DNA of 64,000 nucleotides from Treponema socranskii subsp. buccale (GTDB lineage: Bacteria; Spirochaetota; Spirochaetia; Treponematales; Treponemataceae), in NCBI RefSeq assembly GCF_024181585.1, contig NZ_CP054258.1:744001-808000 (forward strand). Reading direction: 5' to 3'. Made by a program: the position numbers and the translations under genes. Under the pieces are notes generated by a model that worked only from the letters and a program-made list of their open reading frames with translations, did no database searches and was not told the origin of the DNA. This document shows positions 26,736 through 34,596 of the stretch, piece after piece (position 1 is the first letter of the stretch; each line of letters begins with the position of its first letter).

Positions 26736-26969
26736 ATGGCATTGACGGTAACCGCAACATTCCGAACGAAACCGGAACTTAAAAGCCGGATTGAACTTCT
26801 CGCAAAAGCAACTCGTCGATCGACAAGTTTCTATTATAATTTGCTTTTGGAAGATTATCTTGACGACTTAGAGGATATTTATCTTTCAGAACAAATCCTT
26901 GCCGACATCAGAAGCGGGAAACAAAAGACTATTCCGGCAGAAGAAGTTTTTGCTGAGGCAGGATTATGA
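26736..26969 (+). CDS. ribbon-helix-helix antitoxin (RelB-like)
   Basis: This 77-residue protein starts LTVTATFRTKPELKSRIE, the beta-strand and first helix of a ribbon-helix-helix DNA-binding domain, continues TRRSTSFYYNLLLEDYLDDL, and ends in an acidic tail that would wrap the toxin. GGGGG lies seven bases before the ATG. The toxin gene overlaps it by four bases. It should neutralise the toxin and repress its own promoter through the inverted repeat upstream. Confidence 0.82.
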   Translation: MALTVTATFRTKPELKSRIELLAKATRRSTSFYYNLLLEDYLDDLEDIYLSEQILADIRSGKQKTIPAEEVFAEAGL

Positions 26970-27211
26970 CAGTCGTATTTGCTGAAAAGGCAAAAAAAGA
27001 ATTCTTGAAACTTGATAAGCCTGTTCAGAAGCAAATACAAATTTTCATTGTTAAGCTGCAAAATATGGAAGACCCGCGAGTCAGCGGAAAAGCTCTTGGC
27101 GGAAATCTTGCCGGAATGTGGCGTTATCGAGTGGGCGATTATAGACTTGTGTGCGAGATTGAGAACGATAAAATTCTTATAAATAATTTATTTTTCGCAA
27201 AACCGCTGTAG
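26966..27211 (+). CDS. RelE/ParE-superfamily toxin, altered C-terminus
   Basis: The 81-residue protein has the RelE/ParE fold pattern: FAEKAKKEFLKLDKPVQKQI, then MWRYRVGDYRLVCEIENDKI. RelE-type proteins cut mRNA on the ribosome. The usual C-terminal strand of the family (hydrophobic residues followed by GHRxxxY) is replaced by NNLFFAKPL before the stop. The normal basic/tyrosine residues are therefore missing and the toxin may be weak or dead. The start overlaps the antitoxin stop. Confidence 0.8.
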   Translation: MTVVFAEKAKKEFLKLDKPVQKQIQIFIVKLQNMEDPRVSGKALGGNLAGMWRYRVGDYRLVCEIENDKILINNLFFAKPL

Positions 27212-27232
27212 TTTTTGCAAAGAATATGGCAC

Positions 27233-27257
27233 AAGCATTGAGGCTTGCTTTTTTTTA
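27233..27257 (+). terminator. terminator after the first toxin-antitoxin pair
   Basis: CAAGC (27233-27237) pairs with GCTTG (27244-27248) and is followed by CTTTTTTTT. Confidence 0.6.
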
Positions 27258-27280
27258 CAAGCAGAGTTATATTTTAGCTG

Positions 27281-27294
27281 TGGGATTTCCCACT
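27281..27294 (+). promoter_or_regulatory. operator-like palindrome before the second toxin-antitoxin pair
   Basis: GTGGGATTTCCCAC is a 6-bp inverted repeat with a two-base centre, ending six bases before the AGGAGG of the next gene. It may be the autoregulatory operator or occlude the ribosome-binding site. Confidence 0.35.
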
Positions 27295-27311
27295 TGTAAA
27301 GGAGGTGCATT

Positions 27312-27569
27312 GTGCCGATGCAAATAGTAAAATCCTATGATGCAAAACTTGACTCAAAGAAAAGAATCACATTAAGGAATGTATATTACGACTACTATCA
27401 TGTAGAAGAATTCGGAGACGGCAGAATTCTTCTTGAACCTCGTGAACTCACAAAGCCGTTCCAAGTTTCCGAAAACACCCTCAAAATGATGGATTCAAGC
27501 ATGGAAAATTTTAATAAAAGACTTGTTTCCAAACCGATCGATTTATCTGCCTATGAGGATAGTATCTGA
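27312..27569 (+). CDS. putative antitoxin of second toxin-antitoxin pair
   Basis: The 85-residue protein uses the GTG at 27312, six bases after AGGAGG (the ATG at 27318 is twelve bases away). It contains KLDSKKRITLRNVYYDYYHVEEF, which looks like the strand pattern of a swapped-hairpin (AbrB-like) antitoxin, and then GRILLEPREL. The remainder is an acidic tail. The next gene starts one base inside its stop codon, as is typical for toxin-antitoxin pairs. Family assignment is by pattern only. Confidence 0.6.
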   Translation: MPMQIVKSYDAKLDSKKRITLRNVYYDYYHVEEFGDGRILLEPRELTKPFQVSENTLKMMDSSMENFNKRLVSKPIDLSAYEDSI

Positions 27570-27955
27570 TGTTTAATATGCGAATGGGGATTCCCGAAAT
27601 GAAAAACTTTTGGGAAGCTTTGGAAACGAAAATAAAAGACCATACCGCAAAAAAGAATGAAATCGCATTGTTCAAAAAATTGGTAAGCTGTTTTAAGAAA
27701 CTTTCGTCCGACCCGAAATATCCGGGTCTTTGTACTCACGACATTGAAGCACTTACTAAAAGGTATGAAAAGAAAGTTTGGGAATCGTATCTTGAAAACA
27801 ACAAACCTGCCGCCGGCAGAATTTTCTGGGTATATGGTCCGAACAAATCCGACATCACGATAATCGGTCTTGAGCCTCATCCGAATGACAAAAAAGATGC
27901 ATATCGGAAAATAACGCTTTCTGCTACGGATAAGGACAATGTAAATAATGAATAA
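27569..27955 (+). CDS. putative toxin of second toxin-antitoxin pair
   Basis: The 128-residue protein has a helical front and a conserved-looking strand region GRIFWVYGPNKSDITIIGLE followed by PHPNDKKDAYRKITLS. This resembles RelE-superfamily toxins of the YoeB/YafO kind, in which a beta-sheet carries basic residues near the end. Its start overlaps the partner's stop by one base (TGATG). Its stop codon lies inside the first core-like heptamer of an attC-like site, the normal position of a cassette gene. Confidence 0.6.
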   Translation: MFNMRMGIPEMKNFWEALETKIKDHTAKKNEIALFKKLVSCFKKLSSDPKYPGLCTHDIEALTKRYEKKVWESYLENNKPAAGRIFWVYGPNKSDITIIGLEPHPNDKKDAYRKITLSATDKDNVNNE

Positions 27956-28012
27956 CATAAGTTCAAAGCGGATGCAAGGTCAAGCCGTACGCCGTTTAAC
28001 TAATTGTTAGAC
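27950..28012 (+). other. integron attC-like recombination site
   Basis: The ends are GAATAAC (27950-27956, R''-like) and GTTAGAC (28006-28012, a perfect R' match to GTTRRRY). Between them the two arms are imperfectly complementary: TAACATAAGTTCAAAGCGG pairs with the reverse complement of CGCCGTTTAACTAATTGTTA, with a few extra-helical bases. The 63-bp length, the position at a stop codon and the toxin-antitoxin cargo all fit a cassette attC site. R'' deviates from RYYYAAC at two positions. Confidence 0.6.
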
Positions 28013-28096
28013 GGACACGATATCTGCCCGGATGATTTGTATTTTAATAGTGTTGCGATCAATTAAAAACATCATTCTTCAGATACTGATGTTCTA

Positions 28097-28195
28097 ATGC
28101 AATCTGATATGCCATCCAACCCGAAAGATCCTGCTAGATTAAATAAAAATGATGCGCATGCTGATAGTTACAAAGATGATCCTTGTAATGAATAA
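28097..28195 (+). CDS. 32-codon frame, possible truncated cassette gene
   Basis: MQSDMPSNPKDPARLNKN followed by DAHADSYKDDPCNE is a polar peptide of 32 residues with no ribosome-binding site. The frame is open back to about 28074 without another start, so it may be the tail of a lost gene. Its stop lies in AATGAATAAC, the same ten bases that hold the stop of the toxin gene at the attC-like site. It therefore probably ended a second cassette whose attC has been lost. The rest of 28013-28216 shows no gene. Confidence 0.35.
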   Translation: MQSDMPSNPKDPARLNKNDAHADSYKDDPCNE

Positions 28196-28216
28196 CTCAA
28201 TAGAAGGAAGATATTA

Positions 28217-28600
28217 ATGGTTGCAATGAATCCAATAATAAATAAAACAATTAGCATGATTTTAAGTATTATTATTATTATAGGTATCTTGATTTTTTTT
28301 ATAAAAACAATAAAAGAAGCTAATAAAAAGAAAAATGAATTTATTGAATATTTAGAGGATAAAAATGATTATCAAAATCTCATAAAATTTGGATTTTACA
28401 ATCTAAATGGCTTTAAAGAAAGCAGGAGAATTCCTCTTTTGGGCAAAATTATTTTTAAGGAATATCAATCTAATAAAGATAAAGCTTTTTTAGAATATTC
28501 AATTTATATAAGATATAGTTCGAAGAAATTAATATTTTTGTTTCTTTCTGCGTTCTTTCTATTTTGCACGGTAACTACTATAATTAGTATGGACTGCTAA
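28217..28600 (+). CDS. AT-rich hypothetical membrane protein
   Basis: The 127-residue protein has two membrane segments, about residues 10-30 (MILSIIIIIGILIFFI) and 103-124 (LIFLFLSAFFLFCTVTTI), with a charged cytoplasmic or periplasmic loop of about 70 residues between them. No family is recognised. The coding sequence is very AT-rich compared with the rest of the window. The next gene overlaps its stop by one base. Confidence 0.55.
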   Translation: MVAMNPIINKTISMILSIIIIIGILIFFIKTIKEANKKKNEFIEYLEDKNDYQNLIKFGFYNLNGFKESRRIPLLGKIIFKEYQSNKDKAFLEYSIYIRYSSKKLIFLFLSAFFLFCTVTTIISMDC

Positions 28601-29202
28601 TGGGTATTTTATCTAGAGACTTTGTAATAAATTGGATTATAAGCAAAATAGGCATGTTATTATCGAGGTACAGAAAATTGAATAGACCGTTACCAATTTC
28701 TTTATTAATCATTGCATTATGTTGCCCTATTTTTGCAGATGCAAATATCTCTAATTTCCAAAAATATTTTCGTACCATCAGTAATTCTGAAAAACAAAGG
28801 ATCTCTAATAAAAAAGTTTGTCTCCAAAAAACTAATTACGCATATCCTAAGCCAATTTATTACAGAGGAACTCAAATACCAAATGTTTTTATTGATGAAT
28901 CTGTTATAAAAGATCCTGAAATGCGTTATAAGGTCTCATGCTATCTTATAAATAAATTGGATTTAGGAATCCATTTTGAATTTGCTGATTATGAATTCTT
29001 TGTTATTAAAAATAAAAAAATCATTGGTGAATGTGTTTATTATTTATGTCATAAAGAGTATGGACGAATTTATAAACAACTTAATGACGGCTGTGACAGA
29101 TTATTAAGGGATACGCTGATTCAGGATGAATTGGACTTAATAAAAGAAAGATTAAAGTCTGAACATAGTTTGTTTTTGTATTGTGAACCGATTGGCTCTT
29201 AA
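28600..29202 (+). CDS. AT-rich hypothetical protein with signal-like segment
   Basis: The 200-residue protein has a hydrophobic segment at about residues 30-47 ending PIFADANIS, which looks like a late signal peptide or anchor. The following 150 residues include paired cysteines (CYLINKLD and CVYYLCHKE) and many Lys/Tyr residues. No domain is recognised. It starts one base inside the preceding stop codon, so the pair is co-translated. The AT-rich composition suggests acquired DNA. Confidence 0.55.
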   Translation: MGILSRDFVINWIISKIGMLLSRYRKLNRPLPISLLIIALCCPIFADANISNFQKYFRTISNSEKQRISNKKVCLQKTNYAYPKPIYYRGTQIPNVFIDESVIKDPEMRYKVSCYLINKLDLGIHFEFADYEFFVIKNKKIIGECVYYLCHKEYGRIYKQLNDGCDRLLRDTLIQDELDLIKERLKSEHSLFLYCEPIGS

Positions 29203-29682
29203 TAGACTTGCTGCAAGTTGTATAAATTTCGGGTTAGTTTTTTACCCCCACATCCAGCGTTTTCCGCTCCAGCGAAAACCCCGGATGTTAGTCCTACAAA
29301 TAGGGATATGTATGAGTACTTCGAAAAATGCTCGAATTTCAGGCGTTTTCCGGAGTAACAAACGGATTTCGGAGCGGAAATGAGCTGTTGCGTTACGAAA
29401 AAGTATTATTCTCCGCAAAAAAAACGGATTTTGCTGTTACATACGGCGGAAATTCGGCGAAAAATGCAGGTTCGGCAACCATATTGCAATATGACAGTGT
29501 CCCGCGGAATCTTGCTGTTCGCTCCAAAACTTCGCGCCGGAACAAAGCCATGGTTCATCACCCTGTCAATCAGTAAGATTCTGAAGAACAAAATCCTACC
29601 GGTTCATTCGGAATTCTCAACAGGTTTTAACTGCAAACCTAATACCTAATATACCCCATAAATCTAATTTACTTCGGAGATT
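29203..29682 (+). other. intergenic stretch with repeat copy 2, otherwise nothing recognised
   Basis: Besides the 76-bp repeat (29245-29320), short overlapping frames on both strands exist but none has a ribosome-binding site or a familiar motif. A perfect 14-bp palindrome CATATTGCAATATG lies at 29480-29493. Base composition is less AT-rich than in the flanking hypotheticals. Confidence 0.4.
29245..29320 (+). repeat. 76-bp hairpin repeat, copy 2
   Basis: This copy lies in inverted orientation to 21806-21881. ACATCCAGCGTTTTC pairs with GAAAACCCCGGATGT around the loop CGCTCCAGC, followed by the conserved block starting GTTAGTCCTACAAATAGGG. The reading MLVLQIGICMST is conserved between copies. 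Confidence 0.8.
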
Positions 29683-30669
29683 TTAGATTATATACTGATG
29701 CGTTGCTACATAATTTTGTACCGCTAACAGACTAGGCATCGCGTCGGAACAACTGTGTCCGGTAATTGTAATAGATGAGGCTGCTGCCGCATATTTTAAT
29801 GCCTCCTCTATTGTCAGATCATGTAATAATCCGTAATTAAATGCTGAAGAATACGCATCTCCTGCTCCAAAACTCTTCAACACTTCAGTCGGATAAATCC
29901 CGCCCCTATACTGTTCATTTTCCGTAAAAACCAGCGATCCTTTTTTTCCATTCTTTATGACAACAATTTTAACTCCCTTTTTAAGGAGCCAAGCAGCACT
30001 TTTGGGGGGTTCATTATTTCCAGCATGATATAGATACTCCATCGTATCAAATTCATCACGAGTTCCTATAACTATGTCAGCCTTCTCGGAAGCCAAAGTA
30101 AGATATATGCTGGTCTCTTCCTGATTATCCCATGTACCGTCCCTATAATCCAAATCTATAGCTATCACTGTCCCATTTCTATGAGCCATTTCCATTGCAA
30201 GAAAAACTGATTCTCTCGCAGGAGAATGTGAAAGTGATGTTCCGGAAATCAACAGTAATTTATGACTTCCAATATAATCCTCATCCAACTCCGTGGGAAG
30301 AATATGGATATCTGCACAGTCATTCCGATACATAAAACAATTGCATTTATCTTTCAAGATTTCTCCCATTGTTACACCGGATCGGATCCCCTGAGCAGCA
30401 ACTGCGATATGTGACGTATCAATTCCTTCTTTTGACAGAAAACGTACAATAAATCTTCCAAACTGATCGTCAGAAACTTTTCCGATATATCCTACCTTCA
30501 TGCCCAATCTCACCATTGCAACAGATGTATTGGCCGGAGAGCCCCCGACATATTTACTAAAAGTCTGCGCATCTTCCATCGGCCCCACTTCATTGGCATA
30601 AAGGTCGACGGTTGCACGGCCTAAAGCTACAACATCCTTCGGTTTTGTCCTATCAAAATGTATATACAT
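29683..30669 (-). CDS. PfkB-family kinase of the IolC type (5-dehydro-2-deoxygluconokinase-like)
   Basis: The 328-residue protein opens DVVALGRATVDLYANEVGP and has the sugar loop YVGGSPANTSVAMVRLG. The catalytic stretch KSFGAGDAYSSAF contains the base aspartate, and SCSDAMPSL near the C-terminus is typical of IolC. IolC phosphorylates 5-dehydro-2-deoxy-gluconate, which an aldolase then splits. Here the aldolase gene lies immediately upstream with adjoining ends, and a TRAP transporter precedes it. The substrate may be a related keto acid. It is the last gene of the operon. Confidence 0.82.
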   Translation of the reverse strand: MYIHFDRTKPKDVVALGRATVDLYANEVGPMEDAQTFSKYVGGSPANTSVAMVRLGMKVGYIGKVSDDQFGRFIVRFLSKEGIDTSHIAVAAQGIRSGVTMGEILKDKCNCFMYRNDCADIHILPTELDEDYIGSHKLLLISGTSLSHSPARESVFLAMEMAHRNGTVIAIDLDYRDGTWDNQEETSIYLTLASEKADIVIGTRDEFDTMEYLYHAGNNEPPKSAAWLLKKGVKIVVIKNGKKGSLVFTENEQYRGGIYPTEVLKSFGAGDAYSSAFNYGLLHDLTIEEALKYAAAASSITITGHSCSDAMPSLLAVQNYVATHQYII

Positions 30670-31485
30670 CTATTTATCCTCTTCCTCTTCCAACTCCTTC
30701 AGCAGTTCCTTGGTTTCTTTAACGCTCAGTCCATTGTGAATCAACCGGTTCAGGGCTTTAACAAGCGCCGTTGTATGAGGATACTGAAAAACAAAACGTC
30801 CATAAGTAACTCCTGCAGCTCCGGAGTCAATAACATCTCTCGTTTGCTGTAGAAATTCATCTACATTATTGCACTTTGTTCCTCCTGCAATTGCTACCCT
30901 TGTAGGAACTGCCGCTATTACTTTGGCAAAACTGTATGGATCTCCTGTATAATTTGTTTTCACAAGATCCACCCCCAACTCTGCCGCGATTCTTGCCGCA
31001 TAAATCACATTATCTACAGTGTTCTGATCCTTTTTATCAATCCTATTTCCTCGCGGATATATATGGCTGATCAACGGCATCCCGTATTTATGTGCTTCCT
31101 TGCTTATTTTAGCCAATTGATTTATCTGCTGATCCTGATTATCTCCTCCCACAATACACCCACAAGAAACTGCATCTGCTCCATAACACACAGCTTCTTC
31201 TACATCAGCAATTTGTACATCTTCTGCGAAATGATAAACTCCAAAAGTTGTAAGTTTAAGCACTAGCGGAACCTGCCCTGCATAAGGTGCAAAACATTTG
31301 TCCGCAATGCCTTTATTCATTGTAATCGCATTGGGTCGGCCGGCAATCATTTTAGACAATGTATCATCTATCGTATCCAATCCGGGGACAACGCCACGCG
31401 CAATAGCATGATCTACAGTCAGTCCGAAATATTTTCCATCCTTACCCGGTATTAATCTCTTTAATCTTATTTCTTTTCCAAGCAT
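30670..31485 (-). CDS. DhnA/LsrF-type class I aldolase
   Basis: I start at the ATG at 31485, preceded by GGGAAG. The 271-residue protein resembles DhnA-like class I aldolases: FGLTVDHAIARGVVPG, the Schiff-base lysine strand DLVKTNYTGDP, the phosphate-binding VAIAGGTKC and AAGVTYGRFVFQYP. Enzymes of this group cleave phosphorylated ketoses or keto acids to dihydroxyacetone-P and an aldehyde. With the IolC-like kinase next door (ends abut), it should split the kinase product. The exact substrate cannot be read from the sequence. Confidence 0.82.
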   Translation of the reverse strand: MLGKEIRLKRLIPGKDGKYFGLTVDHAIARGVVPGLDTIDDTLSKMIAGRPNAITMNKGIADKCFAPYAGQVPLVLKLTTFGVYHFAEDVQIADVEEAVCYGADAVSCGCIVGGDNQDQQINQLAKISKEAHKYGMPLISHIYPRGNRIDKKDQNTVDNVIYAARIAAELGVDLVKTNYTGDPYSFAKVIAAVPTRVAIAGGTKCNNVDEFLQQTRDVIDSGAAGVTYGRFVFQYPHTTALVKALNRLIHNGLSVKETKELLKELEEEEDK

Positions 31486-31507
31486 TTTTCTTCCCCAAAG
31501 TCTTCCG

Positions 31508-32821
31508 TTATGCAAACAACTGTACAAAAAAGTTAATGAATCCCGGGCATGCTGTGGTCACAATGATAGCAACAAGCCCGACCAATATAAACGGTATGGC
31601 CTCTTTCACTGTTTCTCCAAAAGTTGCATTTGCAATTTTGGTTGAAACAAAAATACCAACCGCAAACGGCGGTGTTAGAAAACCAACGCACATGTTTACA
31701 ATTAAAATTGTCCCAAAATGAAGCGGCGAAATTCCATACGTCTGAGCCACCGGCAAAAGCAATGGGGTCATGATCAGTATTGTTGCGTTAATATCCATAA
31801 AGGTTCCCATAAACAGAAACAGGACATTAATCATAATCAAAAAACCGACCCTACTGGAAATATTCGATGTTATTATATGTGATAAGAAATTTGAAATACC
31901 TACGACAGTCATCACCTTTCCTGCGACCTGTGAAAACGCATTTAACAGTCCTATGACTGCAGTAGCTGCTCCTGCAATGGCGCACATTTTGAAGAATGTA
32001 ATATTAATCTTCTTTTTTAAGATAAATTTAATCACAATATAATAAATAATGCCATATACGCAGCTAACCGCTCCGGCTTCTGTAACCGTACAAAATCCGC
32101 CGTATATTGAACCGTAAATTATAATCGGCATTAATAATGCGGGGAATGCAAATACCGTAGTTTTTACAATATCCCTCAGCCGAACCGAAAATGTAATATC
32201 AGTTTTTCCAAGTTTCGTCTGAAGTCTTGCAATTCTGAAATAGTTGACCAGACAATATCCAACTGCAAAAATAATTGCCGGGCCAATAGTGGCCATCCAA
32301 ATTTCCGAAATCTTTGATCCGGAAGCTAACGAATACATAATTCCGGGAACGGATGGCGGAATCAAAATACCCAAAAAACAGGTGGCAGCTAAAAGCGCAG
32401 ATACATATGCATTCGGATAATTTTCTTTTTTTAATTCAGGAACCATCATTTTACCGATAGCGCTAATAGTTGCCATCGCCGAGCCGGTCAGTACACCAAA
32501 GGCCATACACGCGAAAATCGTAATAAGACCGGTAGCACCCCTTACTCTTCCAACAAAAGACTTAATCCAGTTAATCAGCATTCTCGAAATACCGCTGTAT
32601 TCCATGATCACACCGGCAAAAATATAAAACGGAATTGCCAAGAATGAAAAACTATCAATTCCTGAAAATGAAAACTGTGGAACAATAGTCACCTGAATTC
32701 CTGCATAAAGTAACACAAGCAGCGAAGATGTTCCTAATGCATATGAAACAGGCATTTTAAACAAGATCGCAATCAACATAAAAGAAATCAAAAAAATCAG
32801 TAATGCATTTAGCACAGACAC
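31508..32821 (-). CDS. TRAP transporter large permease (DctM family)
   Basis: I take the GTG at 32821, seven bases after AGGGGG, instead of the TTG at 32839 that lies before it. The protein of about 437 residues has roughly 12 membrane segments and DctM motifs such as MAFGVLTGSAMATISAIGK and FLGILIPPSVPGI, and it ends GFLTPPFAVGIF...FINFFVQLF. DctM forms the sodium- or proton-coupled channel of TRAP importers, which take up carboxylates including sugar acids. The substrate is presumably the acid used by the downstream aldolase and kinase. Confidence 0.9.
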   Translation of the reverse strand: MSVLNALLIFLISFMLIAILFKMPVSYALGTSSLLVLLYAGIQVTIVPQFSFSGIDSFSFLAIPFYIFAGVIMEYSGISRMLINWIKSFVGRVRGATGLITIFACMAFGVLTGSAMATISAIGKMMVPELKKENYPNAYVSALLAATCFLGILIPPSVPGIMYSLASGSKISEIWMATIGPAIIFAVGYCLVNYFRIARLQTKLGKTDITFSVRLRDIVKTTVFAFPALLMPIIIYGSIYGGFCTVTEAGAVSCVYGIIYYIVIKFILKKKINITFFKMCAIAGAATAVIGLLNAFSQVAGKVMTVVGISNFLSHIITSNISSRVGFLIMINVLFLFMGTFMDINATILIMTPLLLPVAQTYGISPLHFGTILIVNMCVGFLTPPFAVGIFVSTKIANATFGETVKEAIPFILVGLVAIIVTTACPGFINFFVQLFA

Positions 32822-32847
32822 TATTACACCCCCTGTCAACTATCTTC

Positions 32848-33402
32848 CTACAACTTATTGTCTGAGAATTCCATCTGTCTTTTTTTATCTTCCGAATCCG
32901 TAACCTCAACCAAAAACATATAAAAACAATGTAACGCAGCCATTACAGTGCCAATAAACACCGGGAGATAGATCAGTCCCATTGGAATATGCATTGTCGG
33001 GGATGTCTGTACTGTTGAAAAAATTTTCATCATATAATCCCAGAATATTTTTGCAAAAATGAGCTGAAAAGCAAAAGTTGAAATAATCGCTGCATATGTA
33101 ATGAATTTCGTTCCACCGGTTCGTATAGGATCTTTAGACTTATCAAATACTTGCTGTAATATATCAATCTCCGTATGTTGTCCGTAATATACCGCATATG
33201 CTGATCCGATATACGTTAACCATATGAACAAATATCTTGTAAGTTCTTCAGCCCATGGAACTGAAATAAAGAAAAAATATCTACATACCACCTCAATAAA
33301 AATGCACGCAACAAGAAATGCTGTAATTATTCCCAAGATGATGGTTTCAATTCCTATCATCCCATCATTAAGTTTTTTAGCAAACTTCATGAACAAAGAC
33401 AT
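32848..33402 (-). CDS. TRAP transporter small permease (DctQ family)
   Basis: The 184-residue protein has four membrane segments and the DctQ motif VPWAEELTRYLFIWLTYIGSA followed by HTEIDILQ. It should pair with the DctM protein encoded just downstream. AGGAGGGGC precedes the ATG. A hairpin separates it from the binding-protein gene. Confidence 0.88.
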   Translation of the reverse strand: MSLFMKFAKKLNDGMIGIETIILGIITAFLVACIFIEVVCRYFFFISVPWAEELTRYLFIWLTYIGSAYAVYYGQHTEIDILQQVFDKSKDPIRTGGTKFITYAAIISTFAFQLIFAKIFWDYMMKIFSTVQTSPTMHIPMGLIYLPVFIGTVMAALHCFYMFLVEVTDSEDKKRQMEFSDNKL

Positions 33403-33422
33403 TGCCCCTCCTTATTAAAAGA

Positions 33423-33458
33423 GGGTGATCTTCGCTTAAATTAAACCTCAGACCACCC
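33423..33458 (-). terminator. intercistronic hairpin between dctP-type and dctQ-type genes
   Basis: GGGTGGTC (33451-33458) pairs with GATCACCC (33423-33430) with one mismatch, followed on the minus strand by TCTTTTAAT. It is weak as a terminator and may protect the binding-protein mRNA. Confidence 0.45.
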
Positions 33459-33480
33459 ATTGCTTCAAAACAGATAAGGA

Positions 33481-34518
33481 TTATTTCGCCTTTTTGTAAT
33501 CACCGCTGATAATGGGATCCATGATATCGTGTCCATATTTTTCGACAGATTCATCCCAAATTTGTTTATATATATTCTGCAGTTGCGCTTTCATATCATC
33601 AGAAGGCTGATCAACGGTCCACTGTCCACTTTTTACACCGTCATCCATTAACTTCCGTGTTTTACCATTAAAAAATATCGTGAAATCATCCGATACTTTC
33701 TGTGCACACTCTTTAAAGATCTCTTTATCGTCATCGCTTAATTTATTCCAGAATGGCTCTCCGGCGAGAAAGCAACCTCCGGAATAGCAATAATTTAACT
33801 CCGTAATGTGTTTAATGACATCCGTTATACCCTGATTTGTATAATTAAAGACTGCGTTATCAAGACCGTCGACAGTACCTGTTTGCAATGCATTCAATAC
33901 TTCAGAACCGGAAATCATTACAGGAAGAGCGCCGCACTTTTCATAGAAGCTTACAACAGAGGCAACGGAAGGAGTTCGGATTTTCATTCCTTTTAAATCA
34001 GCCATTTCTGTTACAGAACGCTTAATATTACCAACCTGGCGGAACCCGTTACAATAAGAAGATATTCTTATCAGCTGATTTTGTGCCATAATATCTGCAA
34101 CTTGATCGGCAATCCATCCGTGATCGTATACTTTCCGTGCATCTTCGTTATCGCTAACCAATCCGGGAAGCCATGCAAAGCCCAACTTCCCATCCAATAC
34201 TCCGTCCATTGTCATATCATCACTCATGAGAACATCCAGCGTCCCCATGTGAAGCATTTGGGCGGCATCTGCACCGGTACCGAGAGAACCCGCTGCAATA
34301 ATATTACCGACATATCTTCCATTTGTTTTTTTCTGAACCAATTCGGCAAACTGTTCTACATATGGAGCTCGATCACCTGTAACATCCGCCGTTACAGTGA
34401 AAGTAACGGCATTAGCAGATGTAGCCGCATTTCCGGATTTTTTTCCGCATCCTGCCAGACTTCCTACAATCATAGCCGTAGAAAATGCCAACACCCCAAG
34501 TTTACATACGTTCTTCAT
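33481..34518 (-). CDS. TRAP transporter substrate-binding lipoprotein (DctP family)
   Basis: The 345-residue protein has a lipoprotein signal (lipobox SLAGC, Cys24). The body carries DctP features: VTADVTGDRAPYVEQFAELV, then MKIRTPSVASVVSFYEKCGA with the arginine that clamps the substrate carboxylate, and ALQTGTVDGLDNA. It captures an organic acid in the periplasm and hands it to the DctQM pair. AGGAGG lies before the ATG. It is the first full gene of the operon after a leader of about 260 nt that contains a small open frame. Confidence 0.9.
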   Translation of the reverse strand: MKNVCKLGVLAFSTAMIVGSLAGCGKKSGNAATSANAVTFTVTADVTGDRAPYVEQFAELVQKKTNGRYVGNIIAAGSLGTGADAAQMLHMGTLDVLMSDDMTMDGVLDGKLGFAWLPGLVSDNEDARKVYDHGWIADQVADIMAQNQLIRISSYCNGFRQVGNIKRSVTEMADLKGMKIRTPSVASVVSFYEKCGALPVMISGSEVLNALQTGTVDGLDNAVFNYTNQGITDVIKHITELNYCYSGGCFLAGEPFWNKLSDDDKEIFKECAQKVSDDFTIFFNGKTRKLMDDGVKSGQWTVDQPSDDMKAQLQNIYKQIWDESVEKYGHDIMDPIISGDYKKAK

Positions 34519-34536
34519 AAAATCCTCCTATAATTA

Positions 34537-34552
34537 TTGTCAATTACGACAA
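34537..34552 (-). promoter_or_regulatory. inverted repeat near the binding-protein start
   Basis: TTGTC-AATTAC-GACAA lies 19-34 bases upstream of the dctP-type start codon. It is a candidate regulator site or part of an RNA hairpin in the leader. Confidence 0.3.
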
Positions 34553-34596
34553 ATACTTTTGGGCTCTCCGGCCATCTCTTAACTGCGTTTAATCTG

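Noticed and set aside
29328-29649. Overlapping short frames after repeat copy 2
   Set aside because: No ribosome-binding site, no motif, and similar open frames on both strands.
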